Source: Candidatus Cloacimonas acidaminovorans str. Evry (GTDB lineage Bacteria; Cloacimonadota; Cloacimonadia; Cloacimonadales; Cloacimonadaceae). From it: 64,000 nucleotides of DNA. A program made the translations under genes and the position numbers. The number at the start of each line of letters is the position of its first letter. The first letter of the stretch is position 1. A model generated the notes under the pieces. It searched no databases and had not been told where the DNA came from. It saw only the letters and a program-made list of their open reading frames with translations. The stretch lies in assembly GCF_000146065.2 (NCBI RefSeq), contig NC_020449.1, forward strand, positions 1,774,654-1,838,653, read 5' to 3'. Positions 26,918-35,930 of the stretch are shown in pieces.

Positions 26918-29900
26918 TTATTTCAGCAGGAGCATTTTAGCGGATTTGGTGAATTTACCTGTTTTTATTTTATAAAGATAGACACCGCTGGCGACAGGTT
27001 GATTATTGTTATCGGTTCCATTCCAAACTATAGATTGTTTTCCGGCAGGAAGATAATCGTTAACAAGAGTTCGGATTAGCTGTCCTTTGAGGTTATAGAT
27101 TTGGAGAGAGACATTGTCCGTTTTAGGAATTTCAAAGCTGATTGTGGTTTCCGGATTGAAGGGATTGGGATAGTTACAGCAAGAAAGGGTGGCAGGAGGT
27201 TGCAGAGGGTCATCCGTGAAAACGGGTTCGGAAGGGATTTTGTAAGCAAAGAGGGATTTTACTTCATAGGAAAACCCTTTGGGGTCGGAGGCGGAGGATC
27301 GGTGTCCTCTGGATTCATTGGATGCGGAGGATTGGAGTCCTCCGGCTGCACTTTTGTATTCTATATAGTATTTATTGAGGCGGTAATTTGCCAGGCAGTA
27401 GTTTCCTTTATTAAGCACTTGCAAATCAGAAATACTTTTAACTGATTTATCAATTATCTCAGCTTGATTATAGTATAGAAAGCCATCAGAGAGGACATAA
27501 TGATGATTAATTTTACTTAAATTATCGCTACGCACAGACAGCCAAAGAATGGAGTAAACATCGTTGTTATAAGGTATCAACTTAAAATCATTGGTCTCGT
27601 AAAATATTTCAGTGGAAAAGGATTCCGGGTTATCCCAAATTATAGTCCCATTATTAGTTATCAAATTATAAGACATGTAGTTTATATATAAATACGGATC
27701 GTATTTTTGGAGAGCAAAAAATATTTTATCTCCATAATTAACACCTGCTACGCTTATAGGTATATTTTCGGTAGTATCTAAGTGAATTCCCAAAGTTCCC
27801 CATAAAGGTAATCCCTGGCTATTATATTTCTGAACATACAAATCATACCTGGCATACAAACCCGCAATGAATTCTTTAATATAGAAGACAGCCATTTCAT
27901 CACCCATTAGTGAGCAAGATTGTATTAAAAAAGAATGGGTGCCACTTGTGATATAGTCAGTAAGCAGCCAGGAAGGGTCAGGATTTCCATCGGTATCCAA
28001 TTTCCTTATTCCATAGGAATAGTTAGTGTAACTATGATCATCATAAACGAGATAATTTTCACAAATATTCACCAAGCTGCATTCATACGGAGTGCTTTGC
28101 TTGAGAATTTTTCCTCCTGCATCCCATTGGGGAAGGTTATTATGTAACCGTTGGCCTCTTATAATAGTTGTGTTCAGCAGAGAATATATTTCCTCCCAGG
28201 CAATGATTATATCGTCATCCACGCAAGTCATTTGATAGTTATAATTAGGATTTGTAACCGCCTCTTTAATCAGGATACCCCTACCGGGCAATAAAACTGT
28301 ACCTGTATTATCTATCACTTGATAATATAAACTAAATACATCTTGAGCATTTTGAGTTAAATAGAGGATACCAATCTGGTTTTGGGGTGTCAGTATAATT
28401 TTTTTTAACCATTCTGCTTCGCTGGAATCGGGGTTTAGCTCTATTCCATATTCCCCCAGTAAGGGAGAAAGGTTATCATCGCAGATTTGGTAATAGAGTT
28501 TTAAGTTGAAACAGGTATCCATTATTTCATAAACATAGCAGGCACCCTGAGGCAAATTAACGACCTGATAATTATTCACAGAACCTGTATGTCTATATTG
28601 AAGAGTTCTGCCTTCCTGTTCCAATAAAATAGAACCTGAAGGTGCAACCAGTTGACATCGAACTTCAAAATTGATGTCGGATATATCATACCATAAAACA
28701 AGGGCTTTATCGGAAGAATTAAAAATTCTTGCTGCACCTTTGGGAAATATCTGACTGGAAACACAAGTGAACGGAAAAGCAATACTGCCATCTGCAGAAT
28801 TAATCCGGGTAAGCATTATAGATGAATTAGGGAAATTACCATTAGAACCCAAATAATCAATATATGCCGAATATAAAGAATTATCATTGGCTATACGAAA
28901 AGTACGATAATAATAATTAAAGTAGAAAGGAATTTCCGCAGGGGTAGTCCAACTTGGTTGTAAATCAGGATTTAATTTATAAATCAAAGGATTAAGGGGA
29001 TAATTGCGTTCTGCTGAATAGTATAAGCTGCCGTCTGCACAAAATCCGAGATTGGAAATTTCGCTATCGGAACTATGCTGATAAGTAATTGCTTGCGGCA
29101 AAAGCAAATTATACGAGGAGTCCATTTTTTGCAAAGTAAGGTTGGAATCAATAACTTTCCATAAAACATAATTCCCGTTTCTATCACTGTAAATTTGGTA
29201 TAACCCGGAAAATTGGCTTTGGGGCAGTAAGGGATTATTACCAATAATATTACCCTCGGGAGAAAGTTTGATTAAATGGCTGTAACAATAGCTTTCCGGA
29301 GAATCTTTTAACATTAAGTTTAAGATGATATTCCCTGCTCCATCAGCAAGAATATTATTTAAGAATAACTGAAAGCAAGGCATTTCCAAAATTATATCCG
29401 ATTGCCAGAGGTTATTACCCTGAGCGTTAAAATTCCAGCCATAAAGTTTGGCTTCATCATAAGAATTGCCATCATTAAGCAGATAGGCACCACCTAAATT
29501 ATTAGGAACTAAGGTATAATCAGTAAAATCCCGGGTTATCTTTTTTCCCATTTCACCCCATAAGGTTTGACCGCTAAGAGTAACCTTTTGAATATACATT
29601 TCATCATCATAATAATAATCAACATCCTCTGCCAGGAAATTATAGGTAAAAATAACGCATCCATCAGAACTTAAAATTTGGTTAATGATATATTCATCAC
29701 CAGGTGCGTTGGTAATGTCTATTGATTCAGAGGACACATTTTCGCCGATGACGGTTATTTTGTTCATCACAATATTGTTACCATATTCATCAGAGGCATT
29801 GGTAAAAAAGAGAATATCCCCGTTAGGCAAAGTAAGACCATTACCGTAATATTCCAGGAATTGTGAACTATATATGGGAATTCGTTCATTTGCATTCAAG

Positions 29901-29947
29901 CCCATAAAAGCAAGAATGAGCAGTATAAAGAAAAGAGGTCTTTTCAT
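26918..29947 (-). CDS. Large secreted protein with C-terminal FlgD-Ig-like sorting domain
   Basis: 1009 residues from ATG 29947, with AGGAGG eight bases upstream; the frame extends slightly further without support. Residues 1-19 are a signal peptide (LFFILLILAFMGLNA). The body (about 25-860) is Asn, Tyr and Ser rich with repeating beta strands of the type G-x-x-L-W and D-x-x-G-N, like a beta-propeller or sandwich array. The C-terminal 85 residues contain YPNPFNPETTISFEIP, LKGQLIRTL and SGVYLYKIKTG, the FlgD-Ig/type IX-like C-terminal domain. Residues about 867-886 are encoded by two GGAGGA/TCCTCC hairpins that resemble an intergenic repeat. It is probably cell-surface or secreted. The substrate is unknown. 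Confidence 0.8.
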   Translation of the reverse strand: MKRPLFFILLILAFMGLNANERIPIYSSQFLEYYGNGLTLPNGDILFFTNASDEYGNNIVMNKITVIGENVSSESIDITNAPGDEYIINQILSSDGCVIFTYNFLAEDVDYYYDDEMYIQKVTLSGQTLWGEMGKKITRDFTDYTLVPNNLGGAYLLNDGNSYDEAKLYGWNFNAQGNNLWQSDIILEMPCFQLFLNNILADGAGNIILNLMLKDSPESYCYSHLIKLSPEGNIIGNNPLLPQSQFSGLYQIYSDRNGNYVLWKVIDSNLTLQKMDSSYNLLLPQAITYQHSSDSEISNLGFCADGSLYYSAERNYPLNPLIYKLNPDLQPSWTTPAEIPFYFNYYYRTFRIANDNSLYSAYIDYLGSNGNFPNSSIMLTRINSADGSIAFPFTCVSSQIFPKGAARIFNSSDKALVLWYDISDINFEVRCQLVAPSGSILLEQEGRTLQYRHTGSVNNYQVVNLPQGACYVYEIMDTCFNLKLYYQICDDNLSPLLGEYGIELNPDSSEAEWLKKIILTPQNQIGILYLTQNAQDVFSLYYQVIDNTGTVLLPGRGILIKEAVTNPNYNYQMTCVDDDIIIAWEEIYSLLNTTIIRGQRLHNNLPQWDAGGKILKQSTPYECSLVNICENYLVYDDHSYTNYSYGIRKLDTDGNPDPSWLLTDYITSGTHSFLIQSCSLMGDEMAVFYIKEFIAGLYARYDLYVQKYNSQGLPLWGTLGIHLDTTENIPISVAGVNYGDKIFFALQKYDPYLYINYMSYNLITNNGTIIWDNPESFSTEIFYETNDFKLIPYNNDVYSILWLSVRSDNLSKINHHYVLSDGFLYYNQAEIIDKSVKSISDLQVLNKGNYCLANYRLNKYYIEYKSAAGGLQSSASNESRGHRSSASDPKGFSYEVKSLFAYKIPSEPVFTDDPLQPPATLSCCNYPNPFNPETTISFEIPKTDNVSLQIYNLKGQLIRTLVNDYLPAGKQSIVWNGTDNNNQPVASGVYLYKIKTGKFTKSAKMLLLK
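27288..27348 (-). repeat. Palindromic repeat pair inside a coding gene
   Basis: GCGGAGGATCGGTGTCCTCT and GCGGAGGATTGGAGTCCTCC lie in tandem 33 bases apart and are read in frame as an SSASNESRGHRSSASD-type insert just before the C-terminal domain. The same hairpin (GCGGAGGAACAGCGTCCTCC) is intergenic at 59120 and, degenerate, at 41459. Confidence 0.7.
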
Positions 29948-30103
29948 TGTTAGTTCCTCCTGCATATATTTTAATTATATTTTTTTAAGTGTCTGACTGC
30001 GTATAATTTAGATAAGCATAATATATTCCAAGGGAGGAAAATAATGTTGGGAGGGTTGAGGTGGTTGAGAGGGTTGAGAAAGTTGAGAGGGTTGAGAAAA
30101 TTC
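29948..30103. other. Leader of the secreted-protein gene and GGTTGAG microsatellite
   Basis: Positions 30049-30100 are a microsatellite of GGTTGAG-type heptamers and nonamers, also seen at 19850-19890, 36225-36250 and 52140-52190. No gene is visible. Confidence 0.55.
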
Positions 30104-30788
30104 AACCCAAATAATGTAGTTGTGGAAAAAATGGGTTGGCAAATTATCTCTTTGCTAAATAGTTTGCAGAACACTGAAAAATAAATGTTCTCTATTTATG
30201 GCAAATTAGAATTCAGCAAACCAAATGCAAAATTTGTCTTTTCTGCTCAGGGTTAAAACCCGTTGTTAATGCCTGTCGTTCCTACGGAACTCTTTCTTAA
30301 CAAAAGAGATAAGTTGTTTTATATTTCTCTTTGCACCGGGTTAAAACCCGTTGTTAGTATCTGTCGTTCCTATGGAACTCTTTCTTAATAAAAGAGATAA
30401 GTTGTTTCATATTTCTCTTTGCACCGGGTTAAAACCCGTTGTTAATACCTGTCGTTCCTACGGAACTCATTGCAGGGTAATGAGATAATGGCTCTCTGAT
30501 GTTTTTCTTCACCGGGTTAAAACCCGTTGTTAATACCTGTCGTTCCTACGGAACTCATTCTTAACAAAAGAGATAAGTTGTTTCATATTTCTCTTTGCAC
30601 CAGGTTAAAACCCGTTGTTAATACCTGTCGTTCCTATGGAACTCTTTTTCTTTCATAGAGATATATTTTCGCCGGGTTAAAACTCGTCGTTATCTAACTG
30701 TCATTCCTACGGAATTTTTTTCTCCAATATATGATTAATGCATCTGGAAATAATATTAACCATTATTGCTGCTGTATTATTGGGGGTT
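30104..30788 (+). repeat. Composite repeat element E1: inverted-repeat ends enclosing six hairpin units
   Basis: The left end AACCCAAATAATGTAGTTG (30104) is matched in inverted orientation by AACCCCCAATAATACAGCAG (minus strand from about 30787). A left block of about 130 bases (ATGGGTTGGC... TCTATTTATGG... AGAATTCAGCAAACC) precedes the array. Six units start at 30251, 30339, 30427, 30515, 30603 and 30675 (spacings 88, 88, 88, 88, 72). Each unit has hairpin A CGGGTT-AA-AACCCG, hairpin B GTTCC-TAC-GGAAC and, in most, a third stem CTCTTT/AAAGAG. A right block of about 65 bases closes the element. The same ends occur at 54265-54855 and 58093-58421. Confidence 0.85.
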
Positions 30789-30820
30789 AAAAAAAGAGGC
30801 AGTTTTTCAACTGCCTCTTT
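30786..30820 (-). terminator. Rho-independent terminator of the peroxiredoxin gene
   Basis: Perfect 12-base arms AAAGAGGCAGTT (30793-30804) and AACTGCCTCTTT (30809-30820) have a four-base loop and, on the minus strand, a run of T residues. It begins four bases after the peroxiredoxin stop. Confidence 0.9.
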
Positions 30821-30823
30821 AGT

Positions 30824-31546
30824 TCATTTCTTTTTTGTGCGGGAAGAAGATTTTGGTTGTGTTACCGTTTTTTTCTCCTGTTTAGGTTTGGCATCCCGGT
30901 AAGAAAACCACCAGTCATAGCCCTCAATTTCCCCTTTTTTAATTTTAGCAATACGGGTATTGGCATCGGCAACAGTAGCAGCAGCAGGAATAATCACTTT
31001 GTCTCCAATCAATTCATTTTTAGGCCAGTTTGCAGGCATAGAGAAACCGTTAGCATCTGAAAATTGCATTCCTTTAACGGCACGCAGAATTTCTTCCATA
31101 TTGCGTCCCAGTTCTTGGGGATAATAGAGGATAATTCTAATGATACCTTTGGCATCAACAATAAATACAGCACGGACAGTATTTGTTCCTTTCCCGGGAT
31201 GAATAAGACCCAAGCGTTTTGCTACAGCACCGGTATCGGCAATTATAGGAAATTGGATAGTAACACCAAGATTTTCTTTAATCCATTCTTCCCATTTAAT
31301 ATGTGCAAAAACCTGATCTACACTTAATCCAATAAGTTCAGTATTGAGCTCTTTGAACTTGGGATAAAGTTTTTGAAAGGAGACAAATTCCGTAGTGCAA
31401 ACAGGGGTAAAATCAGCCGGATGACTGAAAAAAACGAACCACTTTCCTGCCATATCATTGGGAAGGGTCATTTTGCCTTTAGTTGTAACGACGGTCATTT
31501 CGGGGAAATAATCCCCCAGCAAGGGCATACCTTCTCTTGTATCCAT
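30824..31546 (-). CDS. Peroxiredoxin, 1-Cys Prx6 type
   Basis: 240 residues; it reduces hydrogen peroxide and alkyl hydroperoxides in the cytoplasm. The active-site motif [13 protein letters not shown] has the PxxxTxxC pattern with peroxidatic Cys50, and this is the only Cys in the protein, so no resolving Cys exists within the chain. The length and the C-terminal domain (about 165-220, with GDKVIIPAA and GYDWWFSYR) fit the Prx6 subfamily. The last 20 residues are a Lys/Ser-rich tail not typical of the family. The ATG at 31546 has AAGGAG upstream, a promoter at 31581-31608 and a strong terminator, so it is probably a single-gene unit. Confidence 0.93.
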   Translation of the reverse strand: MDTREGMPLLGDYFPEMTVVTTKGKMTLPNDMAGKWFVFFSHPADFTPVCTTEFVSFQKLYPKFKELNTELIGLSVDQVFAHIKWEEWIKENLGVTIQFPIIADTGAVAKRLGLIHPGKGTNTVRAVFIVDAKGIIRIILYYPQELGRNMEEILRAVKGMQFSDANGFSMPANWPKNELIGDKVIIPAAATVADANTRIAKIKKGEIEGYDWWFSYRDAKPKQEKKTVTQPKSSSRTKKK

Positions 31547-31580
31547 TTTTTTCTCCTTGATATTATTTGCGTTACAATAT

Positions 31581-31608
31581 ATTATAGAGCAATTAGAAGA
31601 AAAAACAA
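31581..31608 (-). promoter_or_regulatory. Promoter of the peroxiredoxin gene
   Basis: Minus strand: TATAAT at 31581-31586 and TTGTTT at 31603-31608 with a 16-base spacer, giving a 5' leader of roughly 28 bases to the ATG. Confidence 0.5.
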
Positions 31609-31993
31609 ATATTTTCTTGAGAACCGGGTAATCGCTTTGCTAAATTTTTCATACTATCTCCATATTCATAATATGTAAATAGCAGAAAAAATTCCGTAGG
31701 AAGGGCAGAAAAATAACGACGGGTTTTGAACCCGGCGAAAAATGGAGATTCTTAGCTAAAAAAAGTTCCGTTAAAATGACCGAACTGGTATTTTTAGAAT
31801 AAATTCCAAGTTTCTTGTCTGATAATTCATCCTGCTTTTTTTCCGAAAGATTTTTTATCCCTATTTTCTTTATCTGTCGTCCTACCGGGACTTTTTTCTC
31901 CTTCTTTTGCTTGTTTATTGCCTGGTTGAAACCCGTTGTAAACTGTTTTTTACCTTAAGATGCGTAATTGCTTGTTATATAGTTGATTAAGTA

Positions 31994-32062
31994 ACGACAC
32001 CGTAACACTTCCGTAACACTTCCGTAGTTCCGTTACGGGGTTGTTACTTGAGTGTTACTGGA
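31994..32062 (+). repeat. Iteron-like GTAACAC repeat, copy 1
   Basis: An 11-base unit CCGTAACACTT is repeated head to tail at 32000-32010 and 32011-32021, followed by CCGTAGTTCCGTTACGGGG and GTTACTTGAGTGTTAC. The same order of blocks occurs inverted at 58457-58530. Confidence 0.7.
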
Positions 32063-32196
32063 TTATTAGATGGTTATGCAGGCAAAAAAAGATGAAGCAG
32101 AAAAACATAGTTGAGGGGAAAAAGGGTGGTAAATTCCAATTTGGCACAGATAATATGTTCAATATTAAAAATTCAGTTAAATAGATTAAAAATATC

Positions 32197-32226
32197 TGGA
32201 TTCCAGTTTTCGCAGGAATGACAAAG
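32197..32226. repeat. dRS3-like palindromic repeat
   Basis: CTGGATTCCAGTTTTCGCAG followed by GAATGACAAAG, the same family as the copies at 20791, 20963 and 26831. Confidence 0.6.
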
Positions 32227-32369
32227 GGATTATGAACATAGAAATGATATCAGATAGTTTTCCAAAAACATTTTCGGTATTCCCTTTTCCGAATTGAAAT
32301 TCGGCAGCCCAAGGTCTGAAATTGTATGCTAAATGATTTTGCTACCTTAAGGGGAAAAAAATCCTTACT

Positions 32370-33398
32370 TTATAAAGGCAGAGAAACGCGCTTTCCGGTT
32401 TTGGCAGAACGGTAAATTGCCTGAATAATTTCCACTGATTTTCTGCCGTCTCTTCCATCGGTGGAAGGGACATCTTTGCCTAAAAGGACATCTATCACAT
32501 TGCGATAGTAGGGATTATGACCAAAGCCATACACATTTGGTGGCTGATAATTGGCGTCCTGAGCAATGCGATCATCATCATCGTAATCCTCAAATTCCCA
32601 TTTTTCTATTTTATTTACAGCCACGCCACCGATTTTAACCGTTCCTTTTTCCCCGATGATCGTGATAGAGCCCTCAAAATTTTTGGGATAAGTTAACATT
32701 GTAACATTGATAGTTGCTATTATGCCATTGCGAAAATGCAAGATAGCACAACCCGTATCTTCCGCTTCAATTCGGCGAGCCATAGTTGCCGTGTAAGCCA
32801 TAACACTATCCACATTTCCTAAAAGCCAATAAAGTGCATCCACATAATGACTTGCCTGATTCATAAAGGCACCACCATCAAATTCCCAGGTTCCACGCCA
32901 TTTTTCGTTATCGTAATAGGACTGAGGTCTTTGCCAAAAAACATTGGACTCCGCCAAATAGATTCTGCCAAAGCGTCCTTTATCTATAGCTCTTTTAAGG
33001 AGTTGCATAGTGGCATTGAGGCGATTTTGTTTAACTACAAAAAGTTTCACCTTATTTTGGTCGCAAGCCCGGATTAAAGCATCGGCTGACTCAATGTTTG
33101 TAGCCATCGGTTTTTCGGTTAACACATTGATTTTATGTTTTGCTACATCAATTCCCATTTGAGGATGCAAGCCACTTGGTGTGCAAATTGAAACGAGGTC
33201 TAACTTTTCGTTTTCCAGCATATCCTGATAGTTGTTATAAAGATTTTTAATCCCATAATTTTCCGCTACCGCCTGCATTTTTTCTTCCACAAGGTCACAA
33301 ACGGCAACAAACTCCGCTTCCGGAATTTGAGAAACGGCATCAAGGTGATTTTTTGAAATGCGGCCACAGCCAATTAATCCGATTTTCACTGTTTTCAT
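32370..33398 (-). CDS. Gfo/Idh/MocA-family sugar-nucleotide dehydrogenase, WlbA/WbpB-like
   Basis: 342 residues. The N-terminal NAD-binding Rossmann fold has GLIGCGRISKNHL (about 7-19). The EKPMATN motif near residue 95 and the substrate region VKQNRLNATMQLLKRAIDKG and NQASHYVDALYWLLG are close to the WlbA/WbpB group, which oxidises UDP-GlcNAcA at C3 on the way to 2,3-diaminated uronic acids of O-antigens. That specific reaction is inferred. The ATG at 33398 has AGGAG upstream. It follows the epimerase gene by 19 bases and is last in a three-gene run (GT2, epimerase, dehydrogenase) of surface polysaccharide type. Confidence 0.85.
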   Translation of the reverse strand: MKTVKIGLIGCGRISKNHLDAVSQIPEAEFVAVCDLVEEKMQAVAENYGIKNLYNNYQDMLENEKLDLVSICTPSGLHPQMGIDVAKHKINVLTEKPMATNIESADALIRACDQNKVKLFVVKQNRLNATMQLLKRAIDKGRFGRIYLAESNVFWQRPQSYYDNEKWRGTWEFDGGAFMNQASHYVDALYWLLGNVDSVMAYTATMARRIEAEDTGCAILHFRNGIIATINVTMLTYPKNFEGSITIIGEKGTVKIGGVAVNKIEKWEFEDYDDDDRIAQDANYQPPNVYGFGHNPYYRNVIDVLLGKDVPSTDGRDGRKSVEIIQAIYRSAKTGKRVSLPL

Positions 33399-33417
33399 CC
33401 AAAATACTCCTGTTATG

Positions 33418-34410
33418 TTATTTGTTTATAGAAAGATACCAATCGCACATCTCGGTGATGCTATCTTTTAGGGACATCTTTTGCACAAAGCCATCTTTTT
33501 TGGCTTTTTCAGCAGTAAAATAGGTAGCGGTTCCTAATTTACGCATCCTCTCACTATTTACGGGAAGGTCTATAGAAAAAAGTTTCGCGGGAATATCAAA
33601 CAATCTTCCAATGCCAATTGCCGCTTTCAAGGGGATTTTAAAGCGGGGCATTTGGAAACCTGGATGCGAACAAATAAGCTCCATTAATTCCTTCAAGGTT
33701 AAATATGGCTCATCAATGCAGTTATAATGTTCGTATCCAGGGGCTAATTTCTGCATTGCAAAACGAATCATATCAATCACAGTATGGATGGAAACGATGG
33801 TTTTAATGTGATTTCCTTCGCCGATAGTTAAATAGGGTCTTCTATGTAAAGTATCTATAAGTTTATAAGTATTGGTAAAATTATCGGGACCAAAAATAGC
33901 TGCCGGACGCAAAACAATAAGTTCGTGTTCCGGATATTGCTGTTGCCACTTGATACAAAGCAACTCTCCTGCCAGTTTTGAAGCGCCATAATCAGTATCC
34001 GGATTATAAGGAAAATCCTCATTGGCTTTACCTTCCGGATGACCAAAAACGCCAACGGAACTGATATAAATCAACTTCTTGATGCCTTGCTCACAAGCAA
34101 AATTCAGTAATGTTTTGGTGCCGTATTTATTATGACTATAATATTCCTGACGGGAAACGCCAAAGTCATTCTTCGCTGCTGCGCAATGAATAATCAGTTC
34201 CAGAGGACATTGCTGCTTTTGTAAAAAAACAGAGGCAACCCTGTTTAAATCCTTTAGCGACCTGATATCTCCTTTCAGCGTCTGGGGATGCTTTTTCCCT
34301 TCGCAATGTTCACTGATATCAATACCGATTACAGTATGCCCGTCTTCTTCCAGTTCCCACATTAAATTGGAACCGACGAAACCGTTACTGCCGGTAATTA
34401 GAATATTCAT
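33418..34410 (-). CDS. NAD-dependent epimerase/dehydratase (extended SDR)
   Basis: 330 residues. The N-terminal nucleotide-binding motif ITGSNGFVGSNL (GxxGxxG) and the catalytic YGASKLAGE (YxxxK), with ISSVGVFG before it, place it among extended short-chain dehydrogenases acting on nucleotide sugars. Substrate-binding segments (VLRPAAIFGPDN, GNHIKTIVSIHTVIDM) also fit. The exact sugar cannot be told. The ATG at 34410 has AAGGAG upstream, and the gene follows GT2 by nine bases. Confidence 0.88.
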   Translation of the reverse strand: MNILITGSNGFVGSNLMWELEEDGHTVIGIDISEHCEGKKHPQTLKGDIRSLKDLNRVASVFLQKQQCPLELIIHCAAAKNDFGVSRQEYYSHNKYGTKTLLNFACEQGIKKLIYISSVGVFGHPEGKANEDFPYNPDTDYGASKLAGELLCIKWQQQYPEHELIVLRPAAIFGPDNFTNTYKLIDTLHRRPYLTIGEGNHIKTIVSIHTVIDMIRFAMQKLAPGYEHYNCIDEPYLTLKELMELICSHPGFQMPRFKIPLKAAIGIGRLFDIPAKLFSIDLPVNSERMRKLGTATYFTAEKAKKDGFVQKMSLKDSITEMCDWYLSINK

Positions 34411-34419
34411 TTTTTCTCC

Positions 34420-35568
34420 TTAGCGCACTGGCTGCCATAAATTAATCTTCTTATTTTGCAGGAAGTTCCAAAAAGCAAGAGCTGAGGAATAGACCATCGC
34501 TACAAAATATCCCGGAATTCCAGTTAAAGGAATATGGTGACCTTTTTCCTGACTTATAAGTCCTATAGTTCCAAGCAAATAAAAAATCACCTGCAAAATA
34601 AAAACAATCCTGTAAAAACCAAACTGCAACAAAAAAGCGTTACTGACAAATCCTGTCAATACAAAAACAAAGAATAACCAGCGTAACACTTTGTGCGAAA
34701 ATAAAATAAAACTTACAGCGGGATAACGAAACGGATTTAATAACTCAATATTGCGTTTCAAAACACACCATTCCTGGGTAATAATCCTCACTTTTCGGGA
34801 TATTTCTTCCGTCGCTTTTTCGGTAACTTCTTCATAAATGATGGCTTGTGGTTCATAAGCAGCTATAAATCTTCGTTTTAAAGTAAGTAAAACCCGCTCA
34901 AAATCATCAGGACTGTTTGAGGGAATTTCCGAAAAAAGTTCTCTTTTAATCAAATAGATAGGACCATTAGCTCCGATTAAAGTTTTTAGCCGTGAATCCA
35001 TCAATTTTAAAAATGCCTCGTATTTCCAATAGTGAGCTTCCCCCGATTGTTTACTGCCTCTTTTAACCATTTTCACTTCTCCAGAAACGAGACCTATCCT
35101 TTTATCAGAAAGCATTTTAGCTACTAAAAGTTGAACACAATCGGGAGTAAAAATACTGTTGGCATCGGTAGATAAAACATAATCGGTATCCAGTAAAGGT
35201 AACACAAGATTATGAGCATTTTGTTTGCCTGCTCTTGGCTTTTGAATTACCAGAGAAATGTTTTGATCGGTATATTTTTGCACAATTTCATTGGTTCTAT
35301 CGGTAGAATCATCAGAAATAATAATCATTTTTATTCTGTCTTTAGGATAATTCAGCTGTAAAAAGGAACGGATTTTTTCTTCTATAACCTTTTCCTCGTT
35401 GTAGGCAGAACATATTACAGTGATGGAAGGATAGACATCCGGTGCGGGAATTGAAATCTTTGCTTTTTTAAACAGGGAAGTTATGATAAATAAGAATAAT
35501 CCATAACCAACAAAGTGGTAAGCTAAAAGTAGCCAGGAAATCCAGAATACTATCTTCGCGATTACCAT
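34420..35568 (-). CDS. Membrane glycosyltransferase, family GT2
   Basis: 382 residues. An N-terminal membrane segment (about 5-30) precedes the GT-A domain, which shows ITVICSAYNEEKVIEEKI, IISDDSTDRTNEIV and the metal-binding YVLSTDANSIF. The acceptor region has TQEWCVLKRN where processive enzymes have QxxRW. Three more hydrophobic segments lie at about 285-375. The arrangement resembles BcsA/NodC-type synthases, but the QxxRW motif is altered, so a single-transfer enzyme is as likely. It is probably in the inner membrane, adding a sugar to a lipid-linked glycan. First gene of a minus-strand run, with AAGGAC upstream of the ATG. Confidence 0.87.
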   Translation of the reverse strand: MVIAKIVFWISWLLLAYHFVGYGLFLFIITSLFKKAKISIPAPDVYPSITVICSAYNEEKVIEEKIRSFLQLNYPKDRIKMIIISDDSTDRTNEIVQKYTDQNISLVIQKPRAGKQNAHNLVLPLLDTDYVLSTDANSIFTPDCVQLLVAKMLSDKRIGLVSGEVKMVKRGSKQSGEAHYWKYEAFLKLMDSRLKTLIGANGPIYLIKRELFSEIPSNSPDDFERVLLTLKRRFIAAYEPQAIIYEEVTEKATEEISRKVRIITQEWCVLKRNIELLNPFRYPAVSFILFSHKVLRWLFFVFVLTGFVSNAFLLQFGFYRIVFILQVIFYLLGTIGLISQEKGHHIPLTGIPGYFVAMVYSSALAFWNFLQNKKINLWQPVR

Positions 35569-35828
35569 TTATTGTCCTTTTCTTTGTGTCTTATATAAAG
35601 TTAACATTGCATTTACCTTGAAAGTTCCTGATAAAATCAAGCTGTTAACTGTCAAGGAAATTAAGTCCACTTACACTTCACAATAAAAAAACATGGAGTT
35701 TTGATTTTAATTTTGATTTACGCCGAAAATACATAGAACACTGAGGTTATTATTATGGTTTCGGAGCTATCTCCATTTTTCGCTATTCATTAAATCTCTT
35801 TTTCTCTTTTCTCTTTGTAAAAAATCTA

Positions 35829-35903
35829 AGTCGTCACGAGTCCTCATCGCTAAAATAATTTGAGGTAAAGGTTAAAATTATATAAGCGATGACGACTCCT
35901 GAC
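35829..35903 (-). repeat. Constant-arm hairpin element, copy 2
   Basis: GAGTCCTCATCGC (35838-35850) pairs with GCGATGACGACTC (35886-35898) at 12 of 13 positions, with a 35-base loop. Read on the minus strand, the outer parts GTCAGGAGTCGTCA and TGAGGACTCGTGACGAC equal copy 1 at 21211, while the inner stem (TCGC/GCGA versus CTGC/GCAG) and loop differ. Confidence 0.7.
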
Positions 35904-35930
35904 TTAATTCATTCTTCATTTTCCATTTCC

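Larger units (their letters stand above)
31609..32369. other. Repeat-rich non-coding region
   Basis: No gene is seen. It contains degenerate copies of the hairpin-unit family: on the minus strand around 31690-31740 (ATTCCGTAGG... ACGACGGGTT) and on the plus strand around 31870-31945 (CTGTCGTCCTACCGGGAC, GGTTGAAACCCGTTG). It also has an iteron-like repeat (31994-32062) and a dRS3-like palindrome (32197-32226). Confidence 0.6.

Noticed and set aside
30235-30720. Possible CRISPR array
   Set aside because: Spacing is regular, but most intervals are near-identical rather than unique, the unit is a double hairpin of about 40 bases, and no cas genes are nearby.
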